Assembly: GCA_025060325.1 (NCBI GenBank)
Contig: JANXBW010000004.1
Location: forward strand, 150,705-214,704
DNA length: 64,000 nt
DNA from: Thermoguttaceae bacterium
Lineage (GTDB): Bacteria > Planctomycetota > Planctomycetia > Pirellulales > Thermoguttaceae
Direction: 5' to 3'
Numbering within the stretch: position 1 is the stretch's first letter; every line of letters starts with the position of its first letter. The notes below the pieces were generated by a model, which saw only the letters and a program-made list of their open reading frames with translations, was not told the DNA's origin and did no database searches. Shown piece after piece: positions 38,320 through 47,600 of the stretch. The position numbers were made by a program, and so were the translations under genes.

Positions 38320-38958
38320 ATGCCCAAGTTGATCGTGGGCCTCGGCAACCCAGGGACCCGTTATGAAGGTACCCGGCACAATGTTGGGTTTGAGGTAATC
38401 CGCCGGCTGGTGGGACTTCTTGACGCCGCCGGGCCGAGATCGCGATTCAAAGGAAACGTGTGGGAGGCCAATTCCGAGGGGACAAAGTTGCTCCTTTTGG
38501 CTCCCGAAACGTTCATGAATTTAAGTGGGCAGAGCGTCCGGGCGGCAGTTGATTTCTTCAAGGTGCCGCTCGAGCATTTGCTTGTAATTTGCGACGACTT
38601 CGCCCTCCCGCTTGGACGCGTGAGGTTTCGACCGGACGGTTCCTCGGGCGGTCACCGCGGACTGGCGAATATCATCGACGAGCTCGGGACGGAAAGTTTT
38701 CCCCGACTGCGAATTGGCATAGGGCCGCTTCCCCCAGGGGTAGACCCCGTGGAATTCGTCCTCGGGCGGTTTTCGGAGGACGAGCTCGGTCGGTTGAATG
38801 CCGTGATCGCCAAAGCTTGCCCGGCCATCCTTGACTGGGTGAAGCACGGCATAAGCTACTGCATGGACCGGTACAACGGTCCGCAATGGTTGGCCGATAG
38901 TCTCGCTAAGCCAACCGACCGCCCTTCAGAACCGAATACCTGGCGCGTAAGTGGTTAA
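38320..38958 (+). CDS. pth: peptidyl-tRNA hydrolase
   Basis: Recycles tRNA by cleaving peptidyl-tRNA that drops off ribosomes. The protein begins MPKLIVGLGNPGTRYEGTRH with the catalytic His in TRHNVGFEVI. PETFMNLSGQSV, VICDDFALPLGRVR and GGHRGLANIIDELGT complete the signature. ATG 38320 matches the family N terminus exactly; the frame stays open upstream to 38239. At 212 residues it is slightly longer than usual, with a polar C-terminal tail. It lies between rplY and rpsF. Confidence 0.95.
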   Translation: MPKLIVGLGNPGTRYEGTRHNVGFEVIRRLVGLLDAAGPRSRFKGNVWEANSEGTKLLLLAPETFMNLSGQSVRAAVDFFKVPLEHLLVICDDFALPLGRVRFRPDGSSGGHRGLANIIDELGTESFPRLRIGIGPLPPGVDPVEFVLGRFSEDELGRLNAVIAKACPAILDWVKHGISYCMDRYNGPQWLADSLAKPTDRPSEPNTWRVSG

Positions 38959-39084
38959 CGGATTTCCCGCCGAGGGCAGCCCATGATGCCCGGGGAGGGT
39001 CAGGACCATATCTACCAACAAAAGGATACTTAACCGAAGAACGCGGGAGAGTTTTAGGAACAATGAGCAATTAGGAGACTGGAG

Positions 39085-39543
39085 TTGGCACGACGGATTT
39101 ACGAAGCACTGTTTCTGCTTGATCCGGTTCGCTATGCCCATGACCCCGTGGGCGTGTCTGGCGTTGTTAATCGGTTGATTGAGTCGGCCGGCGGCGAAAT
39201 CTTGGTAAGCCGGCTGTGGGATGAGCGCCGCTTGGCCTATCCGATAAAGGGACATCGTAAAGGTGTTTACTGGCTCACGTACTTCCGTTTGGATGGGTCG
39301 AAACTAGCCGAGCTCCGGCGGCAGTGTTACCTTGACTCTAACATTCTCCGGGTGATGATCCTTCGAATTGACGAGCGAATTGCCGACCGGTTGGTCGAGC
39401 ATGCCCGCAGCGGCCAAGCCGCCTGGAGGGAGGTTGAGCCGGAAGCTGTGCCTGTGCCCGCGGAGCTTGAGGAAGAAGGTTTTGATGAAGATTTAGCTGA
39501 GGAAAGCGAGGACCTGCCCGGACTTGACGAGGATATTCGTTAG
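39085..39543 (+). CDS. rpsF: 30S ribosomal protein S6
   Basis: Primary sequence shows the S6 ferredoxin-like fold: RRIYEALFLLDP, VVNRLIESAGGEIL, RRLAYPIKGHRKGVYWLTYF and the RVMILRIDE strand. A 45-residue acidic tail (AELEEEGFDEDLAEESEDL) extends it to 152 residues. The start is TTG 39085 after TAGGAGACTGGAG. ssb and rplI follow, but rpsR (S18), which normally sits between them, is absent here. Confidence 0.94.
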   Translation: MARRIYEALFLLDPVRYAHDPVGVSGVVNRLIESAGGEILVSRLWDERRLAYPIKGHRKGVYWLTYFRLDGSKLAELRRQCYLDSNILRVMILRIDERIADRLVEHARSGQAAWREVEPEAVPVPAELEEEGFDEDLAEESEDLPGLDEDIR

Positions 39544-39812
39544 GCTCGCTTGTGGCCGGGGGCCATTTTGCTGGGCTAGGGACTCAAGAAAGCGGCTGGC
39601 CGGCACCGGGTGACATAAACGAGTTTCAGCGAATCTTAAAGTCTCAGACGTATTCACTAAGTTGGACACCGTAACCGAGTTGTTGCGTTGGGGGAAAAGG
39701 CTCGCTTTTTATTTTGGGGACGAAGCTTGCTATGGACGAGGCCCGGGAGCGTTAGTCAGGGCCCTGTTGAGAAACGGGGCAGGTTCGGCGCAAGGGTTAG
39801 GGAGATGTGGTA

Positions 39813-40256
39813 ATGGCCAGCTTCAACCGAGTCATTCTTTTGGGCAATTTGACTCGCGACCCTGAAATCCGGTACACGCCCAGTGGTACGCCGGTAATGG
39901 ACATCGGCTTGGCTGTAAACGAGCGTCGCCGCAACGCAAGCGGCGAGTGGGTTGATGAACCGGTGTTTGTGGAAGTTACCCTCTGGGGCAGAACCGCAGA
40001 AGTGGCCAACGAGTATCTGAGCAAAGGTTCCCCCGTGCTAATTGAGGGTCGGCTAAGGCTCGACACGTGGGAAACTAGCGATGGTCAGCGGCGCTCCCGG
40101 CTCCGTGTGGTGGCCGAGCGAATGCAGATGTTAGGACGGGCAATGGGTGCTGATCAGGCCACTGCGGCCGGCGAGCGAGGAGAGCCGACGCCGTCGGCGG
40201 AGGAGACTCGGGATATTCCCGAAGAAGGTGCCCCTTTCGACGATCTACCCTTTTAA
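39813..40256 (+). CDS. ssb: single-stranded DNA-binding protein
   Basis: Coats single-stranded DNA in replication and repair. The OB fold reads [20 protein letters not shown], then [20 protein letters not shown] and [13 protein letters not shown]. The protein ends in the partner-binding acidic tip FDDLPF. It has 147 residues from ATG 39813, after GGGAGA; GTG 39807 is an alternative. It sits between rpsF and rplI, the classical position. Confidence 0.96.
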   Translation: MASFNRVILLGNLTRDPEIRYTPSGTPVMDIGLAVNERRRNASGEWVDEPVFVEVTLWGRTAEVANEYLSKGSPVLIEGRLRLDTWETSDGQRRSRLRVVAERMQMLGRAMGADQATAAGERGEPTPSAEETRDIPEEGAPFDDLPF

Positions 40257-40348
40257 GCTCAGGGTAAAAGCTTACCACCCAGACCTTTGGCAGGATCGTT
40301 GTCAACAGGAAATCAGGTCTTGATCGATAAACTTCGGGACTTGGGACT

Positions 40349-40903
40349 ATGGGAAAGACGAAGTCAACAGGGCGAAAGTTCCGGCGGTTACCTGTGGGAC
40401 CTAATGGCGGTGTTCAAGTTTTGCTTGTTCACCCGGTAGAAAACTTGGGCAACCCAGGGGACATCGTGGAGGTCAAGCGGGGATTCGCCAACAATTACCT
40501 TTTGCCGCGCGGCCTGGCCACCATTGCTACAGAGTACCACCGGAAGATGGTGGAGAAGTACAAGCTCCGCCTATTGCAGGTGCAGGAAGCCAAGTTGTCT
40601 GTGCGGCGAGCGATGGCTCAACAGCTTTCGCAACAAAGCTTCACCGTGGAAGTCAACGCAACTGAGGAAGGCCACCTTTACGGCTCGGTGGGTCGCAACG
40701 AAATCGTCGCCGCTTTGAAGGCTGCCGGTGTCACACAGATCACGCCCGATCAGGTCATCATGGAGGGGGCCATCAAGGAATTGGGGTTGTATTCGATCAA
40801 ACTTAACCTGGGAATGGGCGTGGAAACGGAAATCAAGGTGTGGGTAGTTCCGCGGACGATAACGGAGTCGCAGAAACCGGGTGCTAAAGAAAAAGGGAAG
40901 TAA
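40349..40903 (+). CDS. rplI: 50S ribosomal protein L9
   Basis: L9 bridges the large subunit through two globular domains joined by a long helix. The core starts VQVLLVHPVENLGNPGDIVE with RGFANNYLLPRGLA, followed by the linker helix (about 55-95) and the C-terminal domain (GHLYGSVGRNEIVAAL, ITPDQVIMEGAIKELGLYSI). A 22-residue basic extension (MGKTKSTGRKFRRLPVGPN) precedes the normal start, and the protein has 184 residues. It closes the rplY-to-rplI group. Confidence 0.95.
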   Translation: MGKTKSTGRKFRRLPVGPNGGVQVLLVHPVENLGNPGDIVEVKRGFANNYLLPRGLATIATEYHRKMVEKYKLRLLQVQEAKLSVRRAMAQQLSQQSFTVEVNATEEGHLYGSVGRNEIVAALKAAGVTQITPDQVIMEGAIKELGLYSIKLNLGMGVETEIKVWVVPRTITESQKPGAKEKGK

Positions 40904-41347
40904 TGCGGGGGCGAGCCGCGGGAGAATTTCGGAAGCCCCGTGTGCAATTAGTGAACGGAAAGGGTTCCCCAAAATTTTCTGTCCACAAAAACAGCTATAA
41001 TGACGGTCGTCGCAATTTTTTCAGGTCTTTTCAAATAGGCATGTTTTCGTCTTAATTCGTGGGGCTCTCCTCAGGTTGTCAGAAGGCCTGGAAGGTAGCT
41101 AGGGGCGAAACCCTAGTTTTTGCTCCGCATTCCGTTAGACCGAAGGACGGGAAACGCGCCGGCGGCAGCAACGAGGGAGTGTTGCAGGGGGCGCGTCACT
41201 GGCGGGCCAATTTTTTGGCTGCCTCTTGAGGTGCCAATTTAAACGGTTAAAATTGGCGGCAACATTTGAACTGTCATCGCCGGAGCACGCGGAGTAAGTC
41301 GACCGGGGTCTGATTCGCGGTTACCAACGTTCGCCGGAGGCCAGCCC
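40904..41347 (+). promoter_or_regulatory. upstream region of sod with TATAAT box
   Basis: A perfect TATAAT at 40996-41001 may be the -10 of a promoter, though the -35 region is AT-rich and poor. It would give the superoxide dismutase gene a leader of about 340 nt. No gene is present in these 444 bp. Confidence 0.3.
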
Positions 41348-42085
41348 ATGCACCCAAATGATCCAAGCCAGATTTCGCGCCGGAAAGTTTTAACCGCAGG
41401 GGCATCCTTAGGCTGCGCCTGGGTGCTTTTGCGAGGCACGGGGGAAGCTGGTGGTGTCCTACTTCAAGCGAAAGGAGGTACGAAGATGCCGTTTACTCAA
41501 CCGCCCTTGCCCTACGCCTTGAACGCCTTGGTGCCGTACCTATCCGAAGAGCAGATGCAATTCCACTATGGAAGGCACCATGCTGCTTATTTCCGCAACC
41601 TGAACGCTCTTGTGGAGGGCAAGCCGGAGGCCGAAATGACCCTCCGCGAAGTGGTCAAACGCAGCTCTGGCTCTGTGTTCAATAACGCTGGGCAGGCTTG
41701 GAATCACACCTTCTATTGGCACTGCATGTCGCCTTCTGGCGGCGGCGAACCGAAAGGCGAATTGGCCGCGGCTATTGAACGGGATTTTGGCAGCTTCCAG
41801 CAGTTCCGGAAGGCTTTTTCCGATGCCGCAGTGACGCTGTTTGGGAGCGGTTGGGCCTGGTTGGCGGCGGACGCGGACGGCCGCCTCTCCATCATGGCTC
41901 TTTCCAACGCAGACACCCCCTTGCGGTATGACAAGGAGCCAATCCTCACGATTGACGTTTGGGAACATGCCTATTACATCGACTACCGCAATGAGCGGGG
42001 CCGATTCGTTGAGGGCTTTTGGACCGTGGTGAACTGGGACTTTGCCCTGGCCCGTTACAAGCAGCGGAACCAGCCGGAGTGGTAG
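41348..42085 (+). CDS. sodB: Fe/Mn superoxide dismutase, Tat-exported long form
   Basis: Dismutates superoxide. The long form (245 residues) begins with a twin-arginine signal: SRRKVLTAGASLGCAW at residues 10-25. The enzyme then shows the metal ligands in QFHYGRHHAAYF, WNHTFYWHCM and TIDVWEHAYYIDY. GSGWAWL and the last helix VNWDFALARYKQ are typical. Two starts are well placed: ATG 41348 after CGGAGG (41335-41340), and internal ATG 41486 after AAAGGAGGT (41471-41479, six bases before the ATG). The short form would be a normal cytosolic enzyme of 199 residues. The metal (Fe or Mn) cannot be told by eye. Confidence 0.93.
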   Translation: MHPNDPSQISRRKVLTAGASLGCAWVLLRGTGEAGGVLLQAKGGTKMPFTQPPLPYALNALVPYLSEEQMQFHYGRHHAAYFRNLNALVEGKPEAEMTLREVVKRSSGSVFNNAGQAWNHTFYWHCMSPSGGGEPKGELAAAIERDFGSFQQFRKAFSDAAVTLFGSGWAWLAADADGRLSIMALSNADTPLRYDKEPILTIDVWEHAYYIDYRNERGRFVEGFWTVVNWDFALARYKQRNQPEW

Positions 42086-42111
42086 TCGGCCGCATACGGC
42101 CATGGCCTAGC

Positions 42112-42138
42112 TTGTTGCTTTCGGCTGCGACTTATACT
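42112..42138 (+). promoter_or_regulatory. candidate promoter for the cimA leader
   Basis: TATACT at 42133-42138 is one base from the -10 consensus. TTGTTG (42112-42117) is a moderate -35 with a short 15-nt spacer. Transcription would start near 42145, about 87 nt before the leader ORF. Confidence 0.4.
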
Positions 42139-42231
42139 AGATTGATGGTTTAGTACTCGCTCCGTCGGTTGGATACCGTCGGCCGACTGCAACGGGATCT
42201 TTTGCGGTCCGCAAGCAGAGATTTGCTTTCC

Positions 42232-42330
42232 ATGCTGAGCCTTCCGTTCCGACAACCCCACTTAATCGGCCCGATTATTATCCGGTCCCGGCAGGCGGGA
42301 TCGGAGCAGGTTAATATTTCCACCGTTTAA
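42232..42330 (+). CDS. isoleucine-rich leader peptide of the cimA attenuator
   Basis: A 32-codon ORF, reading MLSLPFRQPHLIGPIIIRSR and ending at TAA 42328-42330. Codons 15-17 (42274-42282) are three consecutive isoleucines, with another Ile at 12 and 29. It lies in the leader of a citramalate synthase gene, whose pathway makes isoleucine. The Gly-Pro codons just before the Ile run form one side of RNA helix 1:2, and the stop codon lies six bases before segment 2, as in classical leader peptides. The ribosome-binding site is weak (GCAGAG). Its role is inferred from geometry. Confidence 0.6.
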   Translation: MLSLPFRQPHLIGPIIIRSRQAGSEQVNISTV

Positions 42331-42425
42331 AAGCTCGGGCCTGGGGTTGGGGAATGCGAAAGGCGCTATTAATGGCGAAAAGATTGCCCCTCAGGCCCAA
42401 CGGTTAGCCTGAGGGGTTTTTGTTT
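42268..42425 (+). promoter_or_regulatory. ribosome-mediated transcription attenuator of cimA
   Basis: Segment 1 (42268-42274, GGCCCGA) pairs with segment 2 (42335-42341, TCGGGCC), seven bp. Segment 2 (42337-42346, GGGCCTGGGG) can instead pair with segment 3 (42387-42398), ten bp with a two-base bulge. Segment 3 (42387-42396) also forms the 5' arm of the terminator with segment 4 (42407-42416). Stalling on the Ile codons would cover segment 1, free segment 2 and build the antiterminator; finishing the peptide would cover segment 2 and allow termination. No covariation data are available. Confidence 0.6.
42387..42425 (+). terminator. intrinsic terminator
   Basis: CCCCTCAGGC (42387-42396) pairs perfectly with GCCTGAGGGG (42407-42416) around a 10-nt loop, directly followed by TTTTTGTTT. 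This is the clearest terminator in the window. It could end sod transcripts, but its alternative pairing with 42337-42346 makes an attenuator for cimA more likely. Confidence 0.92.
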
Positions 42426-42489
42426 GGGTGCCGGCCAAACACCCTTCCTTAGACATCTGCGGACCTCGCTGCCGGGGATAAGGATTACC

Positions 42490-42627
42490 ATGAGCTCCTT
42501 CGGGCCCGTCGTGGAGCACCCGGCACTTGTCCCCACCTTGGAGGAGATTGGGTGTACCGCTGCGAACGTGGCCCGTCAGATAGCGACAGGGTTGGGCGAG
42601 TTAACAAATCGATATGCTGAAGATTAG
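42490..42627 (+). CDS. possible small protein before cimA
   Basis: A 45-codon ORF starting MSSFGPVVEHPALVPTLEEI, with coherent amphipathic helices in its second half (TAANVARQIATGLGELTNRY). The ATG follows TAAGGA at a usable distance, and codon use resembles neighbouring genes. It fills most of the space between the terminator and cimA. No family recognised; it may be a chance frame. Confidence 0.3.
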   Translation: MSSFGPVVEHPALVPTLEEIGCTAANVARQIATGLGELTNRYAED

Positions 42628-42675
42628 CAGGAGTGGGGCGATTCGAAGGAATCACTGACGCTTGAGAGGCATCCG

Positions 42676-44394
42676 ATGGACGAAACACTGACCGGAAAAC
42701 CTTCGTCGGACGCTGGGGAGCCGAGGAGTCTAAAAAGGCGAATCTACGTCTACGACACCACCCTCCGGGACGGAGCGCAAGGCGAGGGTGTTAGCTTTTC
42801 CGTCCAGGACAAAATTCTTCTGACAAAGCGGCTTATTCAGCTGGGGTTTGATTACGTCGAGGGAGGTTATCCTGCGTCCAACGAAAAAGATTATCAGTAT
42901 TTTCGCCAAGTTAGAGATATTGACCACGGGCACACACAAATTTGCGCTTTCGGAATGACCCGGCGGAAAAACACTTTCGTGGAAGAAGATCCCGGTCTTA
43001 AAGTCCTGTTAAGCTGCCAGCTCGGTGTGGTCACAATTGTGGGGAAGGCTTCGGCCTTCCAAGTGCGTCGAGTCCTCCAAACCACTCTCGACGAAAACCT
43101 GAGGATGGTGGCTGACACCATCCGGTATTTGCGGGAGCACGGGTGCCGGGTATTTTTCGACGCAGAACATTTCTTCGACGGGTGGAAACAGGATCCGGAC
43201 TATACCTGGACCGTTATCGCAACAGCAGCAGAGGCCGGCGCTGAGGTGGTCGCCCTCTGCGACACAAATGGGGGAAGCCTTCCGGAGGAAGTCGCGGCCA
43301 TTACCGCCCAAGTCGTTGACCGCCTCCCGGTACCCGTGGGAATCCACTGCCATAACGACGGCGACCTAGCCGTGGCAAATACATTGGTCGCCGTGGATGC
43401 CGGGGCCGTTCAAGTTCAGGGAACAATTAACGGCATTGGCGAGCGCTGCGGTAACGCGGATCTAATTTCCGTGGTTGCCAACTTGGCATTTAAAAAAGGG
43501 AACCGTTACGAGGTTCTCTCGCCGCAAGCCATCCGCCAGTTTACGGACTTGTCCCGGTTCGTTTACGAACTGGCTAATTTGACTTTCCGCCCCCAGCAAC
43601 CGTTTGTTGGTAAAAGCGCCTTCGCCCACAAAGGAGGGATGCACGTAAGCGGGGTGAACCGAGATGTCCGCGCTTACGAGCACATCGACCCAGCCTGGGT
43701 GGGAAATGAGCGGCGGATCTTAGTTAGCGAGCTGTCGGGGCGGTCAAACATCATAGCCCGCATTCGGAAATATAACCTTCAGAATGAAAATGAATTGGCG
43801 GAAAAAATTTTGGCCGCTGTGGTGGCTAAGGAGGCCGAGGGTTACCAATACGAGGCGGCAGATGGATCATTTGACCTTTTGGTTCGAAGATGCGCGGGAC
43901 TGTTCCGGCCTCATTTCCGCCGTTTAAACTACCACGTGGACATTCGCCCGGATTTTGTGGAAGGACTCCGCACCGAGGCCACCGTAGAACTGGAAGTTGA
44001 TGGCGAGGTCGAACACGTAGTGGCCAAGGGGGATGGTCCGGTCGACGCGCTAGACCGGGCTTTCCGTAAGGCGTTGTTGAAAAAGTATCCCAACCTGGCC
44101 CAGATGAATCTTGTGGATTACAAGGTCCGCGTGATCAACTTTGAGGCTCACACGGCGGCACGCGTTCGGGTGCTGATCGAAAGCCAAGATCAAGAGGAAG
44201 TTTGGGGGACGGTCGGGGTAAGCGAGAACATCATCGAAGCCAGTCTTCAGGCTTTGATGGAGAGCTACGAGTACAAGCTCTGCAAGGACGAAGATCGGGC
44301 GAAAAACGGGGAAAAGCAAGCCGTTGCATCAGTTGGTTTACAGGCCGACCAGGTTAGCACGAGCCAAGCCACTTCCGCCTTAAAGAGCACTTAA
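42676..44394 (+). CDS. cimA: (R)-citramalate synthase
   Basis: Condenses pyruvate and acetyl-CoA to citramalate, opening the threonine-independent route to isoleucine. The HMGL-like barrel starts YVYDTTLRDGAQGEGVSFSV and has GFDYVEGGYPASNEKD, the metal-binding HCHNDGDLAVAN and INGIGERCGNADL. FAHKGGMHVSGV is the linker signature. The C-terminal LeuA-type allosteric domain (about 410-545: VDGEVEHVVAKGDGPVDALD, then FRKALL) suggests feedback control. GGYPASNEKD and the QGEG of the first strand point to CimA rather than 2-isopropylmalate synthase. It lies behind an Ile-rich leader and attenuator; valS follows 222 bp later. Confidence 0.92.
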   Translation: MDETLTGKPSSDAGEPRSLKRRIYVYDTTLRDGAQGEGVSFSVQDKILLTKRLIQLGFDYVEGGYPASNEKDYQYFRQVRDIDHGHTQICAFGMTRRKNTFVEEDPGLKVLLSCQLGVVTIVGKASAFQVRRVLQTTLDENLRMVADTIRYLREHGCRVFFDAEHFFDGWKQDPDYTWTVIATAAEAGAEVVALCDTNGGSLPEEVAAITAQVVDRLPVPVGIHCHNDGDLAVANTLVAVDAGAVQVQGTINGIGERCGNADLISVVANLAFKKGNRYEVLSPQAIRQFTDLSRFVYELANLTFRPQQPFVGKSAFAHKGGMHVSGVNRDVRAYEHIDPAWVGNERRILVSELSGRSNIIARIRKYNLQNENELAEKILAAVVAKEAEGYQYEAADGSFDLLVRRCAGLFRPHFRRLNYHVDIRPDFVEGLRTEATVELEVDGEVEHVVAKGDGPVDALDRAFRKALLKKYPNLAQMNLVDYKVRVINFEAHTAARVRVLIESQDQEEVWGTVGVSENIIEASLQALMESYEYKLCKDEDRAKNGEKQAVASVGLQADQVSTSQATSALKST

Positions 44395-44433
44395 ATCACG
44401 CGGCTCGACGACACGTATCAAGGGGATTTTGAA

Positions 44434-44467
44434 AGGACGCGTCCTCGGCCCATTAAAGGTGGGCCGA
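44434..44467 (+). promoter_or_regulatory. palindrome and hairpin in the cimA-valS gap
   Basis: AGGACGCGTCCT (44434-44445) is a perfect 12-bp palindrome. It abuts a hairpin, TCGGCCCA (44445-44452) with TGGGCCGA (44460-44467), eight perfect pairs around a 7-nt loop. No U-tract follows. Further down, CACCC (44511-44515) can pair with GGGTG (44520-44524). A structured valS leader or an operator is possible. Confidence 0.4.
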
Positions 44468-44616
44468 TGGACGTCGGGCCTTATTGCGGATCGACAAGGA
44501 TCCGGCGGGGCACCCCAGGGGGTGGTGACAATCGAGAGATCTTCGATGAGATCAATCGGGCGAGGTAGGCGCCGGTTTGGTCAACGGTTTTGAAGCGCAG
44601 TGGGTTGAGCCGAGTT

Positions 44617-47600
44617 ATGATTCATGAACTTCCAAAGGTCTACGAGCACAAACCGGTAGAACAGCGCTGGTACCGGTTTTGGGAGGAAAAGGGATACTTC
44701 CACAGCGAACCCAATCCAAACAAAAAGCCGTATACAATCGTCATTCCTCCCCCCAATGTGACCGGAGCGCTCCACCTTGGGCATGCGTTGAATAACACGC
44801 TGCAGGATATCCTCATCCGCCGCAAACGGATGGAAGGCTACGAGACCCTTTGGGTTCCCGGCACAGATCACGCTGGGATTGCTACCCAGGCCGTGGTGGA
44901 GCGGCGGATTTGGCAGGAAGAGCGTAAAACACGTCACGATCTTGGGCGGACAGAGTTAGTCCGACGCATCTGGGCGTGGAAAGACGAGTACGAAAATCGC
45001 ATCCTCTCGCAACTAAAGCAAATGGGCTGTAGTTGCGATTGGGCACGTACACGCTTCACCCTCGATCCCATCTGCACCCGAGCAGTTCGTCACACCTTTT
45101 TCCGCCTCTTTTGCGAGGGCTTGATCTACCGGGGCAAACGGCTTGTCAACTGGGATACCACGCTCCAGACAGTGGTAAGCGATGACGAAGTTTTCCACGA
45201 AACAGTCCCCGGACACTTCTGGTATTTTCGCTATCCGGTAATTGACCCCCGCCCCGGCGAACCGAAATATGTGACGATCGCCACCACTCGGCCGGAAACG
45301 ATGCTCGGCGACACGGCCGTTGCCGTCCACCCGTTCCCTGCCCGGGCGTTAGAAGACGCTATTGTTGATGTTGAGAAAAAGCTGAGCAAGGCATCGGGGA
45401 AAGAGCGGGCAGAACTTGAGGCAGAGCTTGCCGACTTGCGACGCCGTCAACGCGAGCTTTTGCCTGAGCTGATCCGGTTGCGAGACATGGCAGCCGATGG
45501 TCGCCGCGTCCTGCTACCGCTTGTCAACCGCGAGATTCCGCTCATTCTTGATGAATGGGCCAAGCCGGAGATGGGAACCGGCTGTGTGAAGATCACGCCG
45601 GCTCATGACCCAAATGACTACGAAGTCGGCCGGCGGCATCAGCTGCCGATGGTCAACATCCTTAATCCGGACGGCACGCTAAACGAAAACGCTGGCCCCT
45701 ACTGCGGTCAGACGATCCTGGAAGCCCGGCAAAATGTTGTTCGGGACATGGAGGGATTGGGCCTACTGGAAAAAGTGGAGGACCGGCTCATCGATCTGGC
45801 CCATTCTGACCGGTCCAAGACCCCTATTGAACCCATGCTCACTGATCAGTGGTTCATTGCCATGAAGGATCTTGCCCAAATGGCAATGGACGCGGTTATC
45901 GACGGCCGGGTGAAGATCATTCCCGCTCGGTATGCCAAAGGATATCTCGACTGGCTGGCCGAGAAGCGGGACTGGCCCATCAGCCGACAGTTGTGGTGGG
46001 GCCATCAAATACCAATCTGGTACTGCCAAACTGCAACAGAAGAGGAGATCAAACGGGCGTTTGCCGGCCGAGACGATGTGGCCTGGCGATGGGATTCGGA
46101 GGGTAACCAGTGGCTTATTTGCGTTCGCGAGGGAGAGCTGTCCGAGGATGCTATACCCGGTCATAAACTTCGGCGAGAAGAGGACGTACTGGACACATGG
46201 TTTAGCTCGGCGCTGTGGCCCCACTCGACGCTCGGCTGGCCCGATGATACTCCCGAAATGCGATATTACTACCCGACGAGCACTCTCGTCACAAGCCGGG
46301 ATATTATCACGTTGTGGGTGGCGCGGATGGTCCTGGCCGGCTTGCACAACGTAGGCGAGGTCCCCTTCCGTGAAGTGTACATTCACCCGAAGATCTTGGA
46401 CGCCTATGGAGAAGGCATGTCCAAATCCAAGGGAAATGGAGTCGACCCGGTCGATGTGATGGAGAAATTTGGTGCCGATGCCCTTCGGTTTGCGCTCGCT
46501 TATCTGACTACGGAAACTCAGGATATTCGCATGCCTGTGGACTTTGAATGTCCACACTGCCACAAGTTTATGGAGCAAACCCGGGAAAACCGGATTCTGC
46601 CGCGACTCCGGTGTCCCCACTGTGGACGAGACTTTGCCACGCAATGGGCAGAAAAGCCAGAAGACAAAGCCTTACCGCGGGCTTTGGTAGTCAGCGAGCG
46701 GTTTGAGGTGGCTCGCAACTTCTGCAACAAGCTGTGGAACGCTGCCCGGTTCGTGCTCATTAATCTCGAGGGCTATCAACCGGCCCGGGTTGAGGCAGAT
46801 CAACTCCAGCTTGAAGATCGGTGGATCCTGAGCCGGCTTGCTTCGGTGACCGAGCAGGTCAATCAAGCGCTGGATGAATACCGCTTCGGAGACGCAGCAC
46901 GGATTCTGTACGAATTTTCATGGGACGAGTTCTGCAGCTTCTATGTGGAAATGGTCAAGACGCGGCTACAGAATCCGGCGTTGCGCCCCGTGGCGCAGAG
47001 GGTGCTTGTTTGGGTCCTTGACAACCTGATGCGTCTTCTCCACCCAATGGTACCCTTCGTTACAGAGGAGGTTTGGCAACATCTTGCGCAGCTTGCTCCC
47101 GAAAGAGGCTTAGATGAGCCACGTCGGGCGGCCGAAAGCGTCATGATCGCGCCCTGGCCCACACCGGACAAACGCTTCTTTAGCCGCCAAGTCGAGTCGC
47201 AATTCCGCGTATTCCAAGAAGTGCTCCGTGCGGTGCGGGATATCCGCAGTCGCCAGAATATTCCCCCTCGGCAGGAGATCGAGTTCTGCGTTCGGTGTGA
47301 CGAGGACACGGCAGCCCTCCTAAACCCGATGGGGATGTATTTTGCTGCGATGGCAAAAGCGAGGCTGAAGGCCGCCGGTCCGGAGGTCCAAGGTCCCCCG
47401 TTGGCGGCCCAGGCTAATCTTCCGGGTATCGAAGTATATGTTGATCTTGCCCAGCTTATCGATGCGGAAGCCGAGATTCGCCGAAAACGCCAGGAGCTTG
47501 CCCGGCTTGAACAGATGATTGACAAGAAGCGTCAAAAGCTGGCCGACCGGCAGTTCTTGGAAAAAGCGCCGGCCCATGTGATTGAACGGGAACAAGCCAG

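Noticed and set aside
42088..42101. GGCC-rich hairpin right after the sod stop as a terminator
   Set aside because: Only four pairs and no U-tract.
44466..44568. Short ORF before valS as a valine leader peptide
   Set aside because: It has no valine run and no terminator follows it.
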